This document shows positions 1 through 42,800 of a stretch of DNA of 64,000 nucleotides, piece after piece. Under the pieces are notes generated by a model. That model saw only the letters and a list, made by a program, of their open reading frames with translations, was not told the origin of the DNA and did no database searches. Every line of letters starts with the position of its first letter. Position 1 is the stretch's first letter. The stretch is from Patagioenas fasciata. Taxonomy: Eukaryota; Chordata; Aves; Columbiformes; Columbidae. The DNA lies in NCBI RefSeq assembly GCF_037038585.1, contig NC_092541.1, positions 505,445 through 569,444 of the forward strand. The letters run 5' to 3'. The translations under genes and the position numbers were made by a program.

Positions 1-30500
<30,500 letters not shown>

Positions 30501-30955
30501 GACACGGGAGCAGGCCAAAAACTGCTTGAGAAACGGGCGGAAAACGACAGACTTTCAGAAACAGCGTTGGAACAGAGGAATCCGCAAGGGTCTCAAACCT
30601 GTACCAGGTGCTTTTTTTTCTCTTGCTTTTTTCCATCCATAGAGCATGACGACATCAACTCTCATCAAGAAAACCTTCGGCATCTAGGCCAAGCCACGTG
30701 GATAGGAGATGGCTTGAGGTTTAATGACCACAAACGGTGGCTGCTCCGAGCACGGAGGGGAAGCTCAAGAAAATACAAAAAGACATGGTTCCATGTACTG
30801 TGAACTTGTGAACATGCAGCCTTGGGGAATCCAGGACGCCGTGTGTGCTTCATATGAAGAATGTGGACTCTGGAAAAAGACTGGGCTAGTCCAGTGTTGA
30901 TATTTAAACATTGTTCTTTTTCTTTTAATAAAGTTTAGGTAACATCTCCTGAAAA
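30501..30955 (+). other. TLK2: TLK2 3' UTR with polyadenylation signal
   Basis: Sequence directly follows the TLK2 stop codon with no splice signal needed. A canonical AATAAA lies at 30927-30932 in the context tcttttaataaagtttaggt, so cleavage would be expected 10-30 bases further on. This would give a short 3' UTR of about 450 bases. Longer alternative forms using later signals cannot be excluded. Confidence 0.7.
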
Positions 30956-31974
30956 GCTCGAAGCACCAACGTTCAGCTGGGGATGGTTTATGACTCTTTG
31001 CCCTTTGGAGGGGAAAAAAAGTTGATCCTGCCTGTTCATGGCACTAGAGTTAGTGTTTTACCCCTAATTAATTTCAGTTTTTTAAAAATAACAATTTTTT
31101 GGAAGAAAAGCAGTTTTCTGGTCTCGCAGTGAAACCCGTATTAGCAGGTTTGTAGCGGTGTGGTTGTGCGGACGGCGCAGCTTTCGGCTCCCTCGGAGCG
31201 GCCTCAGAGATTCAGGAGCAGAGGAGAACAGGAGAACAGAACAGGCCCCAGGTCTCCGCACGGGCGCGGATCGCGGCCCAGACCGCCGCAGGGTTTCAGC
31301 TGCCGCTTCACGGCTCTCACAACGGTTGCACCTCTTTAATTCGCGTGGAGCGCTGTTCTTTCTGGAGACGGGCCCTGGAACACGTTCGCGCCCGCTCGGG
31401 TGAGCGCGGTGTCCCGGCGGGCAGGAAGGAGCGGCGGCGCGGCTGGGCCGTGGCAGGTGTGACCTGGGCTCCCGCAGCACTGCCTGTATCTCGGTGCAAA
31501 AGTGCGAGGCTGAAGACTCTTCCCACGTTAGGAGGCTCCGCAGCAAAGCTTCCTCCCTCCCTTAACGCCTTCCTTTTGAAACCGCTGACTTCCCTGCCTT
31601 GCTGCTGCCCTTGCAAATGAGGGGAAGGAGATGATGTTCCAGGAGGGAGCAAACACCCTAATCATTACTTTTGTCTCCCGTCTGTAATCCCGGAGGGCTC
31701 TCACCCCCTCGGCTGGGCGATGCAGACCTCCTGTCCCGCTCTGCCCTGTTTTCTCCCTGCGTTGCAGGAAAACCGAGCACACAGAAAGCGCAGCGCTCGA
31801 ACATGTGGCGGCCAGGTTGGAGCGCTCCTGACATGTGGCAGGAGTTCAGAGCCAGGGGATGTTGAAAGCTGCAGAGCTGGAGAGCAGGGTTTGTCTGGGA
31901 GGGAGCTCCTGTGGCGCAGCATTGCAGTTCAGGGCGCTGTTTGAAAGCAGATTCCCCTGTGCGCTCCCAGCCCC

Positions 31975-32012
31975 GTGCCCCCCGGCGCGTGTCGTGCCCC
32001 CCGGCGCGTGTC
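31975..32012. repeat. 19-bp direct repeat, two units
   Basis: The unit gtgccccccggcgcgtgtc occurs twice back to back (31975-31993 and 31994-32012), followed by the beginning of a third. It is CpG-rich and non-coding. Confidence 0.8.
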
Positions 32013-33173
32013 GTGCCCCGCGGCACCGCCGGTTCCGTCCCCAGCCGCGCGGGGCTGTGGGGACGCTGGTGTCCGAACGGCCTGTCCGAGGCAGGAGGCG
32101 TTCTCCACCCGCACTCCTGCTCATCTGCCGTACCGCGAACCAGCGCCTGCCAGTGCTGCGTTAGACCTGATCGGGAACTTGCGGTTAACTGAAAAGAAAT
32201 GGAGTCTGTTGAAATTAAGTAGCGGGCCTGGGAAGCGGAGAGCTCTGCCGCTTGGATTTTTATTACTATTTTTGTAGTGACTCTTGGGCTTTTGATTGGA
32301 CGTGCTCGCTTGCAGCTGCGTCAAGGTGGTCTCTCAGCTGTTGTGTTTTAAACAGAGAAACGCTGCATCTTTAAACCCCCAGCGCTGTTCCCCAGCCCTT
32401 TCCATCCCTTGGCTCTGCCCCACAGGTTACCTGGTAGCGAGCGGCGCCTCCGCGGGCCCGTTCGGCCCCCATCGGGCAAACCAGGGCTGACGCTTCCTGC
32501 TGTTCGCCGGATGACGGTTCGGTGTCCGTCCGCGTCGGGGACGATTCTAGAAGGGTTTTTCCTGCCCGGTCCCGTTGTTTCTCGGCCATCCAGTGTGTGC
32601 TCTGTGGGTGTGAATCGTTCAGTGTCAGATGCGTTTCTCCTGCTGTGCGACACCCATTCAGGGGCCGGCGGCGAGGAGCCTGCTGGAATTCCGGCTGCGG
32701 CGCCTTCCTCGTTAATACGGGTTTCACTTCCAGTAACAGACCCTATTGCCACACTGTTCATTTACTTAAAGAAAAGTGTATGAAGAATTTGTAACTTAAA
32801 GCGGGCCAGACCGTTTTGGCTCTACCCAACAGATGAGACATGGATATTAAAATAAGTTTTAAGAAACTGATTTGCTTGGCCCTTACTGTTCTGCTCTTCG
32901 TAGCGCCGGCACAAGCGCTCTCGCGGTGGCTGCGCGGAGGCGACGCGGGGTGGGGGACGGGGACGGTTGTGTTTGGCTCTGAGATCTCTCCGTTGGAGGT
33001 GGGAATCACTCAAATTTACCACGTTTTAATTACTGGCATTGATTTTGTTCTGGAACATAGGGACAGACCCAAGATGGGTCCGTCCCTTGGTTCCCGCTGA
33101 GCAGCGGCTGCCCTAAGCAGCTCCCTACGGCTGGATGTCAAACCCACTGTTATGTCTGTCGATGGAATCGGTG

Positions 33174-33249
33174 CCGAGCTGGGTGCCCTGGCCGGTGGTG
33201 CTGAGCTGGGTGCCCTGGCCGGCGGTGCTGAGCTGGGTGCCACAGCCCG
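33174..33249. repeat. 27-bp tandem repeat, about 2.8 units
   Basis: Units begin at 33174, 33201 and 33228 around ctgagctgggtgccctggcc. Because the unit length is a multiple of three it reads as a repeated nine-residue peptide (AELGALAGG), but nothing around it supports translation. Confidence 0.85.
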
Positions 33250-33733
33250 TGAGGACACAACGCTCCGGTCTCGGTCACCGGGAATAACCGCGCTGTGCGG
33301 TGACGAGGAGCTCGGCTCCTTTAATTCCTTACGCCTGAGGCTTTGTCAGCTTTAAAAAATACAATAGAAACTGGAACAGGGCCGTGGCAGCCGAAGGCAC
33401 CACGTCTGTTTATATCTGCACTGATACCCAGGGAGCACCGGCTCCCCCGCCGTCTCCCACCCGCTCCGCGGGGTGTCCCCAACGTCCCCACCACATGAGG
33501 GGCCGCGTGTGTCCCCCATTGCTGCTGGGGACCCGCGTTCCTCCGCAAGCCTGACGTCACCCTCCTTGCACTTGAACTTGAGTCAGCGTTCAGCTGAGCG
33601 CGGGTGAAACCGAACACCGAGAGCGGCTCCGGCTCCCTCCCGGCTGCTGCAGTTGATTATTTCTTGGCCCCCTGTGCCAGTTTTGATGATGCGGCACAGA
33701 TTTTGGGCAGGGGGAGGCGGCGGTGTTGCGGGA

Positions 33734-33801
33734 GCCGCGTACCCGCATGTGCCGCGTACCCGCGTGTGCCGCGTACCCGTGTGCGCCGTGTACCCGTGTG
33801 C
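33734..33801. repeat. 17-bp CpG-rich tandem repeat, four units
   Basis: Four units of gccgcgtacccgcgtgt type, each with one to three substitutions, start at 33734, 33751, 33768 and 33785. It is intergenic and CpG-dense, and likely length-polymorphic. Confidence 0.88.
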
Positions 33802-36745
33802 GCCTGGCGTGCCCGGGAGCCCGGGGAGCTGCAGAATTGCCCACTCAGGTCGGTGCCAGCAGGGATGAGGTTGTGGAGGGGCCGGTGTTTTGCCTCCGAC
33901 GTTAGCGGTCGAGAGTCACGCTAGGGAACGAGCTTCCTTCTGCCAACGGGCAGTCCCGGCTGGTTTGTGACCCGGCGAACCCTCAACACCAGGTTTGCGC
34001 CACTGCCGCCGTCTCCTGGGGTTTGCTGCTGGGGGAAGTTTTCTGGGTGCTACGTGAGCCTGGCTCAAGCAGTCTTGACTTAACCCCCCCATTCCCAGCA
34101 TGAAGGGAAGAGATCTGCAGCACGTGGAAGTGGGACCTGGCGCACCCCTGACCCCACCCCCCAGAGCTGCCTTTTTAGCCAAATTCCGATGGATCTTTGT
34201 GCTGATATTCTGAATTCGCACCGCTGCGTGCGGCTGCGCCCGCGGTCTGCGCTTCACCCCATCCCCAGCGCTGCCCTTGGGGACAAGCGGGTGCCCCCCG
34301 GCCATCGCCCTGGGTGGGGGCGAGAGGCCAAGCAAACGCGGAGCCGCCCGGCCTCCCCTTGCCACGTTCACGCCCGGAGCAGGCGTCTTGGCCACAAGGA
34401 CGCCATTGTCTGTGCGGGGAGCCGAGGCTGAGATGCGCTCCCATGTCGTGCATTAACTGCACGAGAAACGGGAAGAGCCGCAGGCTGCCGGCGCCGCACG
34501 CTCCGCGTCGCTCCCAGCCCTGCGTCGGGCCCTGGGATGGGTTGGCACAGCCGTTCTCCCTCCATCCCTTGGCTGCAGCTCCTTGTTCCTGTTGCTCTGT
34601 CGCTCCTCATTTCCAAACGCCAGCTGGGTGCTGGGTCAGCGCGGGGGGACTCGGTGCCTCGAGCTGATCCAGCGAAGCCTGAAGCCGGAGGTTTGCCACC
34701 GCCTGCCCCAGCAGCGTGGGGTGAGCATCAGCGGCCCGCGGGCGCGGAGCTGCTCTGTTCGGGCTGCGGGGGGTGCAATGGTCCAGCTGGAGCTGGAAAG
34801 GCCTGAGATGGAGGTAAAAGAGCTGCGGGGAGCAGTGGGGTGAGGATGGAGGTGGATCTCGCATCCCCGCTCCAGCAGCCCCAGGGAACGCAGGAGCGGG
34901 TTTACAAGGTGCTTGGCTCTGGTTTGCGTCCATGGGGAGAAAACCGCAGAGCTCTGCTCAGCCCCGTCCTCTCTCGGCCGCGCGGGAGCCGCGAGCACGG
35001 GCTGGCCGGGGGCCGCGGGACGCGAGCGGCCGCCTCTGCCACCTCCTCGCTGTCGGCTCTGCCTCCAGATCGGCGCCCAAAACCGCTTTGTTCAGCATCT
35101 GCTCATCCCGGCTCCCGCTGATCCCAAAATCCCGCCCGCTCGCCCCCAGACCCGGGAGAGCGGCTGGGATCGGTGCCAAAACCCCTCCAGGCCAGGAGGG
35201 CCAGCGGGGCTCCCGCTGCAGGGAGCGCGCCCATGGCGGGGGGGTGAGGCCGGGCCGGAGGTGAAATCGAAGCGTGGGGCCGGGCGGCGCTGTTGCTGAA
35301 AGGGCCGCGGGACAGGGTGGGATCCGCGCTTCCGGACCGCGGCCGGTGCCGTTCGGGAGGTGCTGTCCCTCCACCGCTCCCCGGCTGCCTTCCCTCCCCG
35401 CTCTGCAGCCCCGCTCTGCTCCTCGGCTCCTGACTCATGCAGAGAAAGTGCTGGGGTTTTAATTTGTTTTAAAGACAGTTCTTTTGCAAATGGCTGGGAT
35501 TCTTTCTCCCCCTTCCCGGCGCCCTGGGAGGGAGGGGAGGCGGTGGGCTCGGGCAGCGCTCGCCCCCGCGGCGGAAGGGCAGGGATTCGGCGCTGGCCCT
35601 CCCGGGGCTGGGGCGCCCTGCAATTCCTCGTGGCAGCTTTGAGCGAGCACATCTGCTTTTAATAAATTATTTGCAGCTTGAACTCGCCTGACTTTCAGGG
35701 GCTGCACAAGAGAGAGAAGCAAAGAGCCCCGAGAGCCTCAGCGCTGGGCAGCCGCAAAGGGACCCCGTTTGCAGTGCTGGGAGGGATTTGGGGGGTCCCT
35801 GGGGTGGCCCCAGCAGCTGGCAAAGCCCCATCTGCTCCTGGCCAGAGTGGAGAGCACGGTCAGCTGGGAGGCAGGGAAACAGCTCCTCTGTCTGGCCAGG
35901 ATCCTTCCACCCGCAGCTGGTGCTGAGCAGAGCTCAGGCTGATCTTAAATTATGTTTCTGCACTCAGGCACCAAACACAGGGAGTAAACTGCCGCCCCAG
36001 CCCCCCGGCTCGGGGGAGCCCCGACCACCGGTGCTGAGACCCCTCTCCCTTTCCTTGGGGAAACCAAACCCAGGAGCATCAGCATCGCCCCATGGGCACC
36101 AACACACGTGGGGCCATGGAGGAGCTGAGCCCGGTCCGTGGAGGGGAGGGTGCAAACGCACACTGGTGCTTTGGGGACAAATCCCCTGCTGTATCCCCAC
36201 GTGGGTCCCCCCGTGATGTGTCAAGCCCCATATCCCAGCGATGGGGCTGTGACCACCCCCGCTGCAGAGCCTGGCAGAGGCGTTTGGGGGGAACCCGAAT
36301 CCATCACTGGGACCGGGGTGGCCCTGGCCGTCCCCCGCCTGTCTCCGACGGCACAGGGAGAGCGACGTGGCCTTCCCCGCTGCCGGCGCGGGGGAGAGAG
36401 CGGCCAGCAGGCGCCAGGACGGCCTCTTCCCTAAGCAGTGACCTCAGCGCCGCGGCGCCTGCCAGGTGGGTGTTGATCTTGGCCCGGCCCGTGCGGTTCG
36501 GGGGCCAGGATGAGGCCGAGGCGGTGCGGTCGCAGCGCTGAGCTCGCGCGGGGCCTGGCAGGTGCTGCTGCTCCCCGGCTGCGATGGCCGAACCGAAGCG
36601 ACGTCCGTGGCACCGGCAGCCCTGGACGGGCGCTGCCTGCCAACGGGGCTTCGCTCTGCAGCGCTGGAACCCCTGGGGCTGCGGAGAGCGACGGGAGCGG
36701 GGGGACACCCTCGGAAGAGCAGGATGTGCAGCCACCCTGGTTGGA

Positions 36746-36995
36746 TGCAGAATCAACCACAGAACGGTTTGGATTGAAGGGACCTTCCCAGCTCCCCCAG
36801 TGCCCCCCCTGCCATGACAGGGACATCTTCACCAGCTCAGGGTGCTCAGAGCCCCGTCCAGCCTGGCCTGGGATGTCTCCAGGGATGGTTCAGCCACCAC
36901 CTCTCTGGGAACCTGGGCCAGGCTCTCACCACCCTCAGGGCAACAATTCCTTCCTCATGTCCAGCCTCAATCTCTTCTGGTCCACAGCTCCCCAC
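36746..36995 (-). mobile_element. CR1 LINE 3'-end fragment, intergenic
   Basis: On the + strand it starts near gcagaatcaaccacagaacg (a decayed copy of the terminal repeat), then gggaccttcccagctccccc, and continues to about 36995. The minus orientation follows from the position of the terminal repeat. It belongs to the same subfamily as the five other close copies in this window. Confidence 0.87.
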
Positions 36996-39524
36996 ATCCT
37001 GTCCTCTAATCCCTCTGGCATGAACCAACACCAAACGTGCCCCGTGTCAGCCCCAAGCTCAGTAACTTGCAGGGCGTCACCCCAATGGCTGGGCCCCTCA
37101 TTGGTGACATTAGCTTTGCAGCCTGCAGGAAGCCGAGCATCCCCCGTTGACCCGTTTTCCGAAGGCGCCGGGTAAGGCCAGGACGAGCCCGTCGCTCCAG
37201 CCCTCACCCGGTGCACAGAGCTCTCTGGAGAGGACGCGAGCGGCGCGGTCACCGTCCCTGCACGCGGCCGCGTCCCCGCGTCTGGCAGCAGCTCGGCAGG
37301 GCCAGGGAGGTCAGACAGCTTGGAAACGTCCCAGGGGACGGGAAAAATGCATTTCCTCCCAATCCGCTGCAAGAGCAACTCAATTGGTGCTAAACTGGGT
37401 TAGGAGGAGTGCAGGCGAGGAGCTGTTGGCCTGCGTTGGAGGAATTAGTTATTAGGAAGTGCTAATTATCTTCTAATCACATGTAGCGCTGGGGCCTCCA
37501 AGACATGGGATGAACCAGAGCAGGAGGCAGCGATGCTCCGCGGGATGGAAACCCTTTCGTGTCCCCCCTTTGGACAGGATTTGCCTCCTGGGACGGCGAT
37601 GTCAGGTTCGTCCAGGATGGGTAAAGGGAGGAGTTCATGGGGCGTCGCAGCTCCCGACACCCCCAGAGCGGATTCCAGGTCAGGGATGGAAATGAGGGTC
37701 TGGGCAATGCCCTGGTCTCCTGGCGCTGTCTCACGCCTGCAGCGAGCGCGTTCTCCCCGCGCTGCCTCAATTAAAACATAATCCCCGGCCTAAAATATCC
37801 AACAGCCCCGATGCTGATGTGCTTAATTGGGCCCCTTCTGCAGGGTTCGCATCCCCAAAGCCGGGCCTGGCTCCGGCCCGCAGGTCCTTCCTGCTTCTTT
37901 CTGGGAAACAACGGACTCATTTATTTTCACAAGAACAGCCAAGCACCACGTGGCTGGCTCACACGTGTCCCCCGCCTCGTGGGGCCGGATCCCGCTCCCC
38001 GCCGCAGGGACCACCGCCGGCATCTTGGCCGCATTAAAAGCACCGTGTCACCTGGATTTTGCGTGGTGCGGTCTGCGTGTCGAGGTCTGACGTGCGTCCC
38101 CCTGCGCTGCACAAATCCCTGGAGAGCTCGAGGACGAGGTGAAGCTCCTGTGTCCTCGGGGATGCTCCTGTGGGCTGGGCGCCACAGCCGTCAACCTTTC
38201 CACACCGATGCATCCAAATCTTTTCCTTGTGCCACGTTGCCACTCCGTGGGCAACACCAGGAGAGACGCTGGACCATTTCAGACGGGTCTGAGTGCAACG
38301 CTCCAGTGCAGAGGCGACACAGCGGCACCAGCCCGCACAGCTCCCGTGGGGCTTTCCAACAGAACTGCGAGCTATAAAAGCTCAGGGCACCCAGCCTGGT
38401 CCCACCGCACTTTCCAATATTCCCACCTCCCCTCTCAGAGCTTGCTTGGTCGTCTCAGAGCTGGAGGACCCCCCTCCAGCAGCCGGGCCGGATGATGCGC
38501 GGGGGAGCCAGGGCCCAGCTGCTCAGCGGTGTTTTCTCTTCCCAGGTTTCAGGAATCTGAGGCTGAACCCCCCCAGGTGCTCGTCTGACCCGTTACCTCC
38601 AGGAGGGGGTGAGCAGCTGCGCTTTGTTGGTGCTGATGGTTTTTAAGGTGCAAATGGTTTTTAGTACAGAAGAAAACCCTCCTGAGCAGGAACCGGGTGT
38701 CTGCGTGGCATCCTTACACAGAAACACCCAGCCCCACGGCCACATGAAGTTCGGGAAATCTGATTTCCAGTGTTTCCTATGTTTTCCTTTGCGTGTCTTC
38801 TGGGGCCCTGGGCAGCCCTGCCTAGAGGTGAGGTGTAAAAAATAGTCAATACCATATTTTAAAGCTTTTAAAGACCTTTTGCATTCAGCCCTTGTATATG
38901 GGATATATCCATAAGAGCACAGCTGTCTGCTCCACGCTCCTCAGCAGAGCTCGGGGAAGCCGGGGTGTTGCACCCCTGCAACCGGAGGGATGAGGCCGCT
39001 CTCCGAGCAGGGCGGAAGGTGCAATGAGCTGGGTCCGACCTCAGCATCTCCCGCCGCAGGTGAGGCGGGGCTGCGCGGCTCGATGCCGCAGGGGCGGACG
39101 GAGGAGGGTTCAGCTGGCTGGCTCGGCAATTTGGGATGAGATGACCCCTCAAACACGCAGAGGTGCGACCCAAACTGTGCAGCCACGGCCGGTACCAGCC
39201 GTGCTTCCTCTGGCTGCCGGCGGTGCCTCCCACGCCGGTCCCGGGCAGGGGAAGGTGCTCGGTCAGGACACAACGAGACCCAGCGTGGCGCTGGTGGCAC
39301 CGTGGGCATCTCCCACGCACTCCCGGGGGAGCAGGGGGTGCTGCGTGACCCTGCTCGGGGGGAGCCCGCCCTCCCAGGGGTCCAGGGATGCACTGGCTGC
39401 CATCACCCCCAGCCCCGCCGGGCAGCGGGACCGAGAGCCCCCGCCTCCGGCTCCCCCCCGCCGCCGTTTCGGGCCGGGCAGCGCGGCTCCGCTGACGCGG
39501 TGTCTGGGGCCGGCGCACACGCTT

Positions 39525-39655
39525 CGCTTTTTTGTTTCTTTAATTTACTTTATAAACTTTTTTCTTTCTTTCTTTCCTTCCCCTCTCCCCTCCCTCTCCT
39601 CACTGTCCCTGCTCCTCCTCCTCCTCCTCTCTCTCCTCCCCGCCCGCCCCCTCCG
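39525..39655 (+). repeat. Long pyrimidine-rich tract upstream of MRC2
   Basis: About 130 bases are almost entirely C and T on the + strand, starting with cgcttttttgtttctttaat and including tttctttctttctttccttc and cctcctcctcctcctctctc. It lies immediately 5' of the MRC2 start codon and probably includes part of the 5' UTR. Mirror-like polypurine/polypyrimidine tracts can adopt triplex structures; that is a general property, not shown here. Confidence 0.75.
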
Positions 39656-39715
39656 CCGTCCCCCGGCCCCGGAGCAGCGAGGCCCCGAGCGGAGCGGAGC
39701 GGGGCAGCGCCGGGC

Positions 39716-39806
39716 ATGGGGCGCGGTTCGGCGGGACCGCGGCCCCTCCGCGCCCCCCTCTGCTGCCTCCTCGGCCTCCAGCTGCTGCTCGGCGCTGCGC
39801 ATCCAG
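39716..39806 (+). CDS. MRC2: MRC2 exon 1: start codon and signal peptide
   Basis: It encodes [15 protein letters not shown] followed by a hydrophobic [13 protein letters not shown] stretch, a typical signal peptide with cleavage expected around residues 27-30. The ATG at 39716 has G at +4 and G at -3. The exon ends in phase 1 at a gtggga donor (39807), and its last base makes an Asp codon with exon 2. The frame is open further upstream, but homology and the signal peptide place the start here. Signal peptides are poorly conserved, so this exon rests on position and phase more than on identity. Confidence 0.85.
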
Positions 39807-42800
39807 GTGGGACCCCCATCCTCCGGGCCCCCCCTTTCGTCCGACACCCCCCTTCTTCTGAGCCCCCTCCCTCCAGGACACCCCCCCCCCTTCCCCGCCC
39901 GCTTCCCGCTTTTAATTCTTTTTTGGGGGAGGGGGATGCAAGCAGCCCGGGGGGAGGGGGGGAGCCCCCCCAGCCCGGCTCCGCGGGGCGCTGCTCGGGG
40001 AGGGTGGGGGCTCCGCCGCGCTCCAGCTCGGTTCCCAGCGCTCCGGTTTGTTTCCTCCCAGGATGTTTTATTTGTTTCCATCGCGGTTTGTTTTACTCCA
40101 TCCTCCGCCGCTCGCCGGCCGTTCCGCCGCCGTTTGTTTTCTCCGCTTCGGCCGCGTTTTGTTTTCGCCCCGTTTCGCCGCGTTTTCTCTCGCTCTGATT
40201 TTTTTTAGTTCAACTCCCCGCGCCGCCCGGCCACGCAGCGTCTGCCCGGCCACGTCTGGGCGCCCGGCGGAAACGCGGCCGCGGGGGAGTTCGGGGCGGC
40301 TGGGGGGCGCCGGCCCGCACTGTCCCGCACTGTCCCGCACTGTCCCGCACTGTCCCGCAGCCGCGCTCCGGCCTTTTGTCTCCCCGGAGAGGGCAGTGGC
40401 GGCGGGGCAGGTCGGGAACGGGCCGAAGTGTTTTGTTGGAGGTTTCCTCCCTCTCCGATCCTTGACCCCCCCCCGCAGCCGACGTGTTGATCCCGCGGGA
40501 TCGGGACCGAGTGAGTGTTTGCAGACTCGGTGGTGGTTGGTTTGTTGGCTTTTTCTTTTGGTAATTTCTCGCTGTAAAGTCAACGAGTTGTATCATTTTC
40601 TTTTTTAAACCCTCTGAAGACAGCGTGTGCCGGACGCCCCAGGCTCCTCGGAGCAGCCCTGGAACTGCTGCTTGAGACACTTTTTGCCCCAGGACAGTCG
40701 AGCGCAGAAGCAAGGAACTGCTTTTATTGCTTCCTTGGATTCACTTGGCCCTACTGAGAAAACATTTTTGTTTAAAAAAGAGCAAAATCGGCTACTCTTG
40801 CCTGAACAATAACAACCCTTGGCCTATTTTATTAGAGTGCGTTTAGCAAATCCAAAGCAGATTTGGCAATGGCGGCCTGGGAGGGCACCATCCCCCCTGC
40901 TTTCCTCTCTGCCCCAGGCCCGCAGCCCCCAGGGCTGAGCATCGCGGGGCTGCCGGTGCTTTGCGGTGCCATCGATGCCCTTGGGTGACGGTTCCGTGCC
41001 AGGCGAGGGGTCCAGCCCGGGACTGGAGGGGCAAGGCTGGGAGAAACCCCTTGTTCGAGAGGCAGAGAAAAGGAGGTGATGGGGAAGGAGACCCCACAGC
41101 CCGGGGTGTCCCGGAGGGCGGTGCTGGAGTTTGCTGCTGGTTGGAAACATCTCAGCTGAACCCGCAACATTCCGCAGCCGAATTCCCATTAAACCTCCCC
41201 ATAATTTCCTTGAGGGCCGTGCATTCCTCCTCTTGCGGGTCTTAAGGGGGGTTATGTGATTTCAGCGGGGCTCAGCTACCTGTAAGTACCAATTGTGGCT
41301 GTTTTGCCCTGAAGAATGTTGATGGGATCCAGGTCTGGCGAGTCCCCCTCGCTCGAGGACAGAGGCAGCTCTGTCCCGGCGGTTTGCGGTGGCAGCCGAC
41401 CCTGCGCCGGGGCGGGCGAGGAACAAGGCGGCTTTGAGCCGCCTCCAGCCCGCGGTGCTGAGCTGCTCCCGCTGCCCAGGGGCTGCAAACACTCTCAGTT
41501 CTTCCTCCTCCATCCCCAATTTTTCACTGTTGTCCCCAGCATAGAGAGTGGACGCGATGGCACCAAAGAAGGTGCCACATCTGAGGTCCCCTGGTGCCAG
41601 GCTGGCTGTGCAGCTGGGAAGGGCTCCTCGCTGGGATTTTGGGGTTGGGGTGGGTTAGTCCCTTGAGCGAGCGCTGTTTGCAAGGGTGCTCCTGGTGGGG
41701 CTGGGGGGCTGGTCTGGCGGACGGGGTTGCTTTCCCTGGGGAGCCAGCGCTTCCTCCGGGGGTTCGTGCCAAATCTCCGCAGCATTGCGCAAACGCCCAC
41801 GTGTCTGCCTTGGGGAAACTGAGGCAGCAGCTCCCGTCGCGCCACGGCTTGCAGGCGGGGTGAGGTCTCCGTGTCAGCGCAGGGACGTGGCCCTGCTGAT
41901 GGTTCGGATCAGCTTCTCCACCCGCCCGGTACCCAACACCGGGACCCGTGGGCAGGAGCTGCCGCCTCGGCTTTGCGGCGAGGGGAGGTGGCGAATGGGA
42001 CCCGGGGAGGAATTTACAGCCTGTTGAAACAAACAGAGCAGCCTTTGCGTGAAGCTCCCTCCCCGTTTTCCTCTTTGCAATGGAAACAGCTTGTTGCACA
42101 GCAAACGCAGCTCCGGGAAGATATAACTCGACTTTCTTTGGATGATTTGGGAGCGGGAGGTGGGAACGGAGGTGTCAGCTTTGCTGCTGAGCGCCCGGCG
42201 GCCCCGCGCCTGGCAGGGTGCGGGGACACGGGGACCTCGCGGCCCCAGCGGCCGGACGGGGACGAGACGGCGGGGAGAGGGACGGCTGCTTGCGCAAGAA
42301 TGGCGAGAATGAAGAGCAGAAGAGATTCAGCCTTCAGCGCAGAGCTGTCCCCTTCCCGCAGAGCCACCCAAGGCGGCGCGGTGGCCCTGGGGCCTTCCCC
42401 GGGGAAGGTGCTGCCCTGGCCGCTTGGCTGGCGCAGGAGGAGGTGTTTTCAGGCATGAGGTGATGGTTAAAGCCACAGTGCAGGTTCCTCTCTCCCACTT
42501 CATCGCTGGCTGGATTTTGCACCTTTCCCTGCAGGGCAGGCGCACGCGGCTGCCTCCTCTCTTCCCAAAAGGTTTTCCAGGGAAAACGTTTTACCCTTGA
42601 ATCAAAGCAAATGGCTGCTGAGGTGCTGTAATTGCTGAGTGCTCAGCCATCTTTGCCAGCTGATAAACCCGTAGGGGGAGGCTGTGGCTCCGGTGCCCGC
42701 GTCGGGGGCTCTGCCGGGGACCCGGCGCCGCTCCCTGGTGCATCGCACCCCGCTCGGCCCCGTCCATCCCGCCCAGCGCCCTCCTCACCGTGTCGTTTGA

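Larger units (their letters stand above)
30956..39400. other. Intergenic region between TLK2 and MRC2
   Basis: About 8.4 kb with no recognisable gene on either strand. It is GC-rich, with CpG-dense blocks near 31150-31460, 31960-32170, 32420-32720, 33170-33560 and 34200-35650. It holds one CR1 copy (36746-36995), several short tandem arrays and an isolated AATAAA near 35662. Many open frames over 100 codons exist, but they overlap each other in several frames and look like by-products of high GC content. Distal regulatory elements for either gene could lie here; sequence alone does not show them. Confidence 0.7.
39400..40520. promoter_or_regulatory. CpG island and probable promoter region of MRC2
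   Basis: Dense CpG and very high GC surround MRC2 exon 1. Within it, a TATAAA motif (39551-39556) lies 160 bases before the start codon, next to a long pyrimidine tract (about 39525-39655) and a GC-box-like cgcccgccccctccgccg (39641-39658). If the TATA-like motif is used, transcription would begin near 39580 and the 5' UTR would be about 135 bases. That start site is inference; CpG-island promoters often start at several places. Confidence 0.55.

Noticed and set aside
39024-40208. 394-codon open frame on the + strand over the MRC2 promoter and exon 1
   Set aside because: It is in a different frame from MRC2 exon 1, is built of Pro/Ser/Arg/Ala-rich low-complexity sequence, and has no recognisable domain; it is a product of the high GC content of the CpG island.
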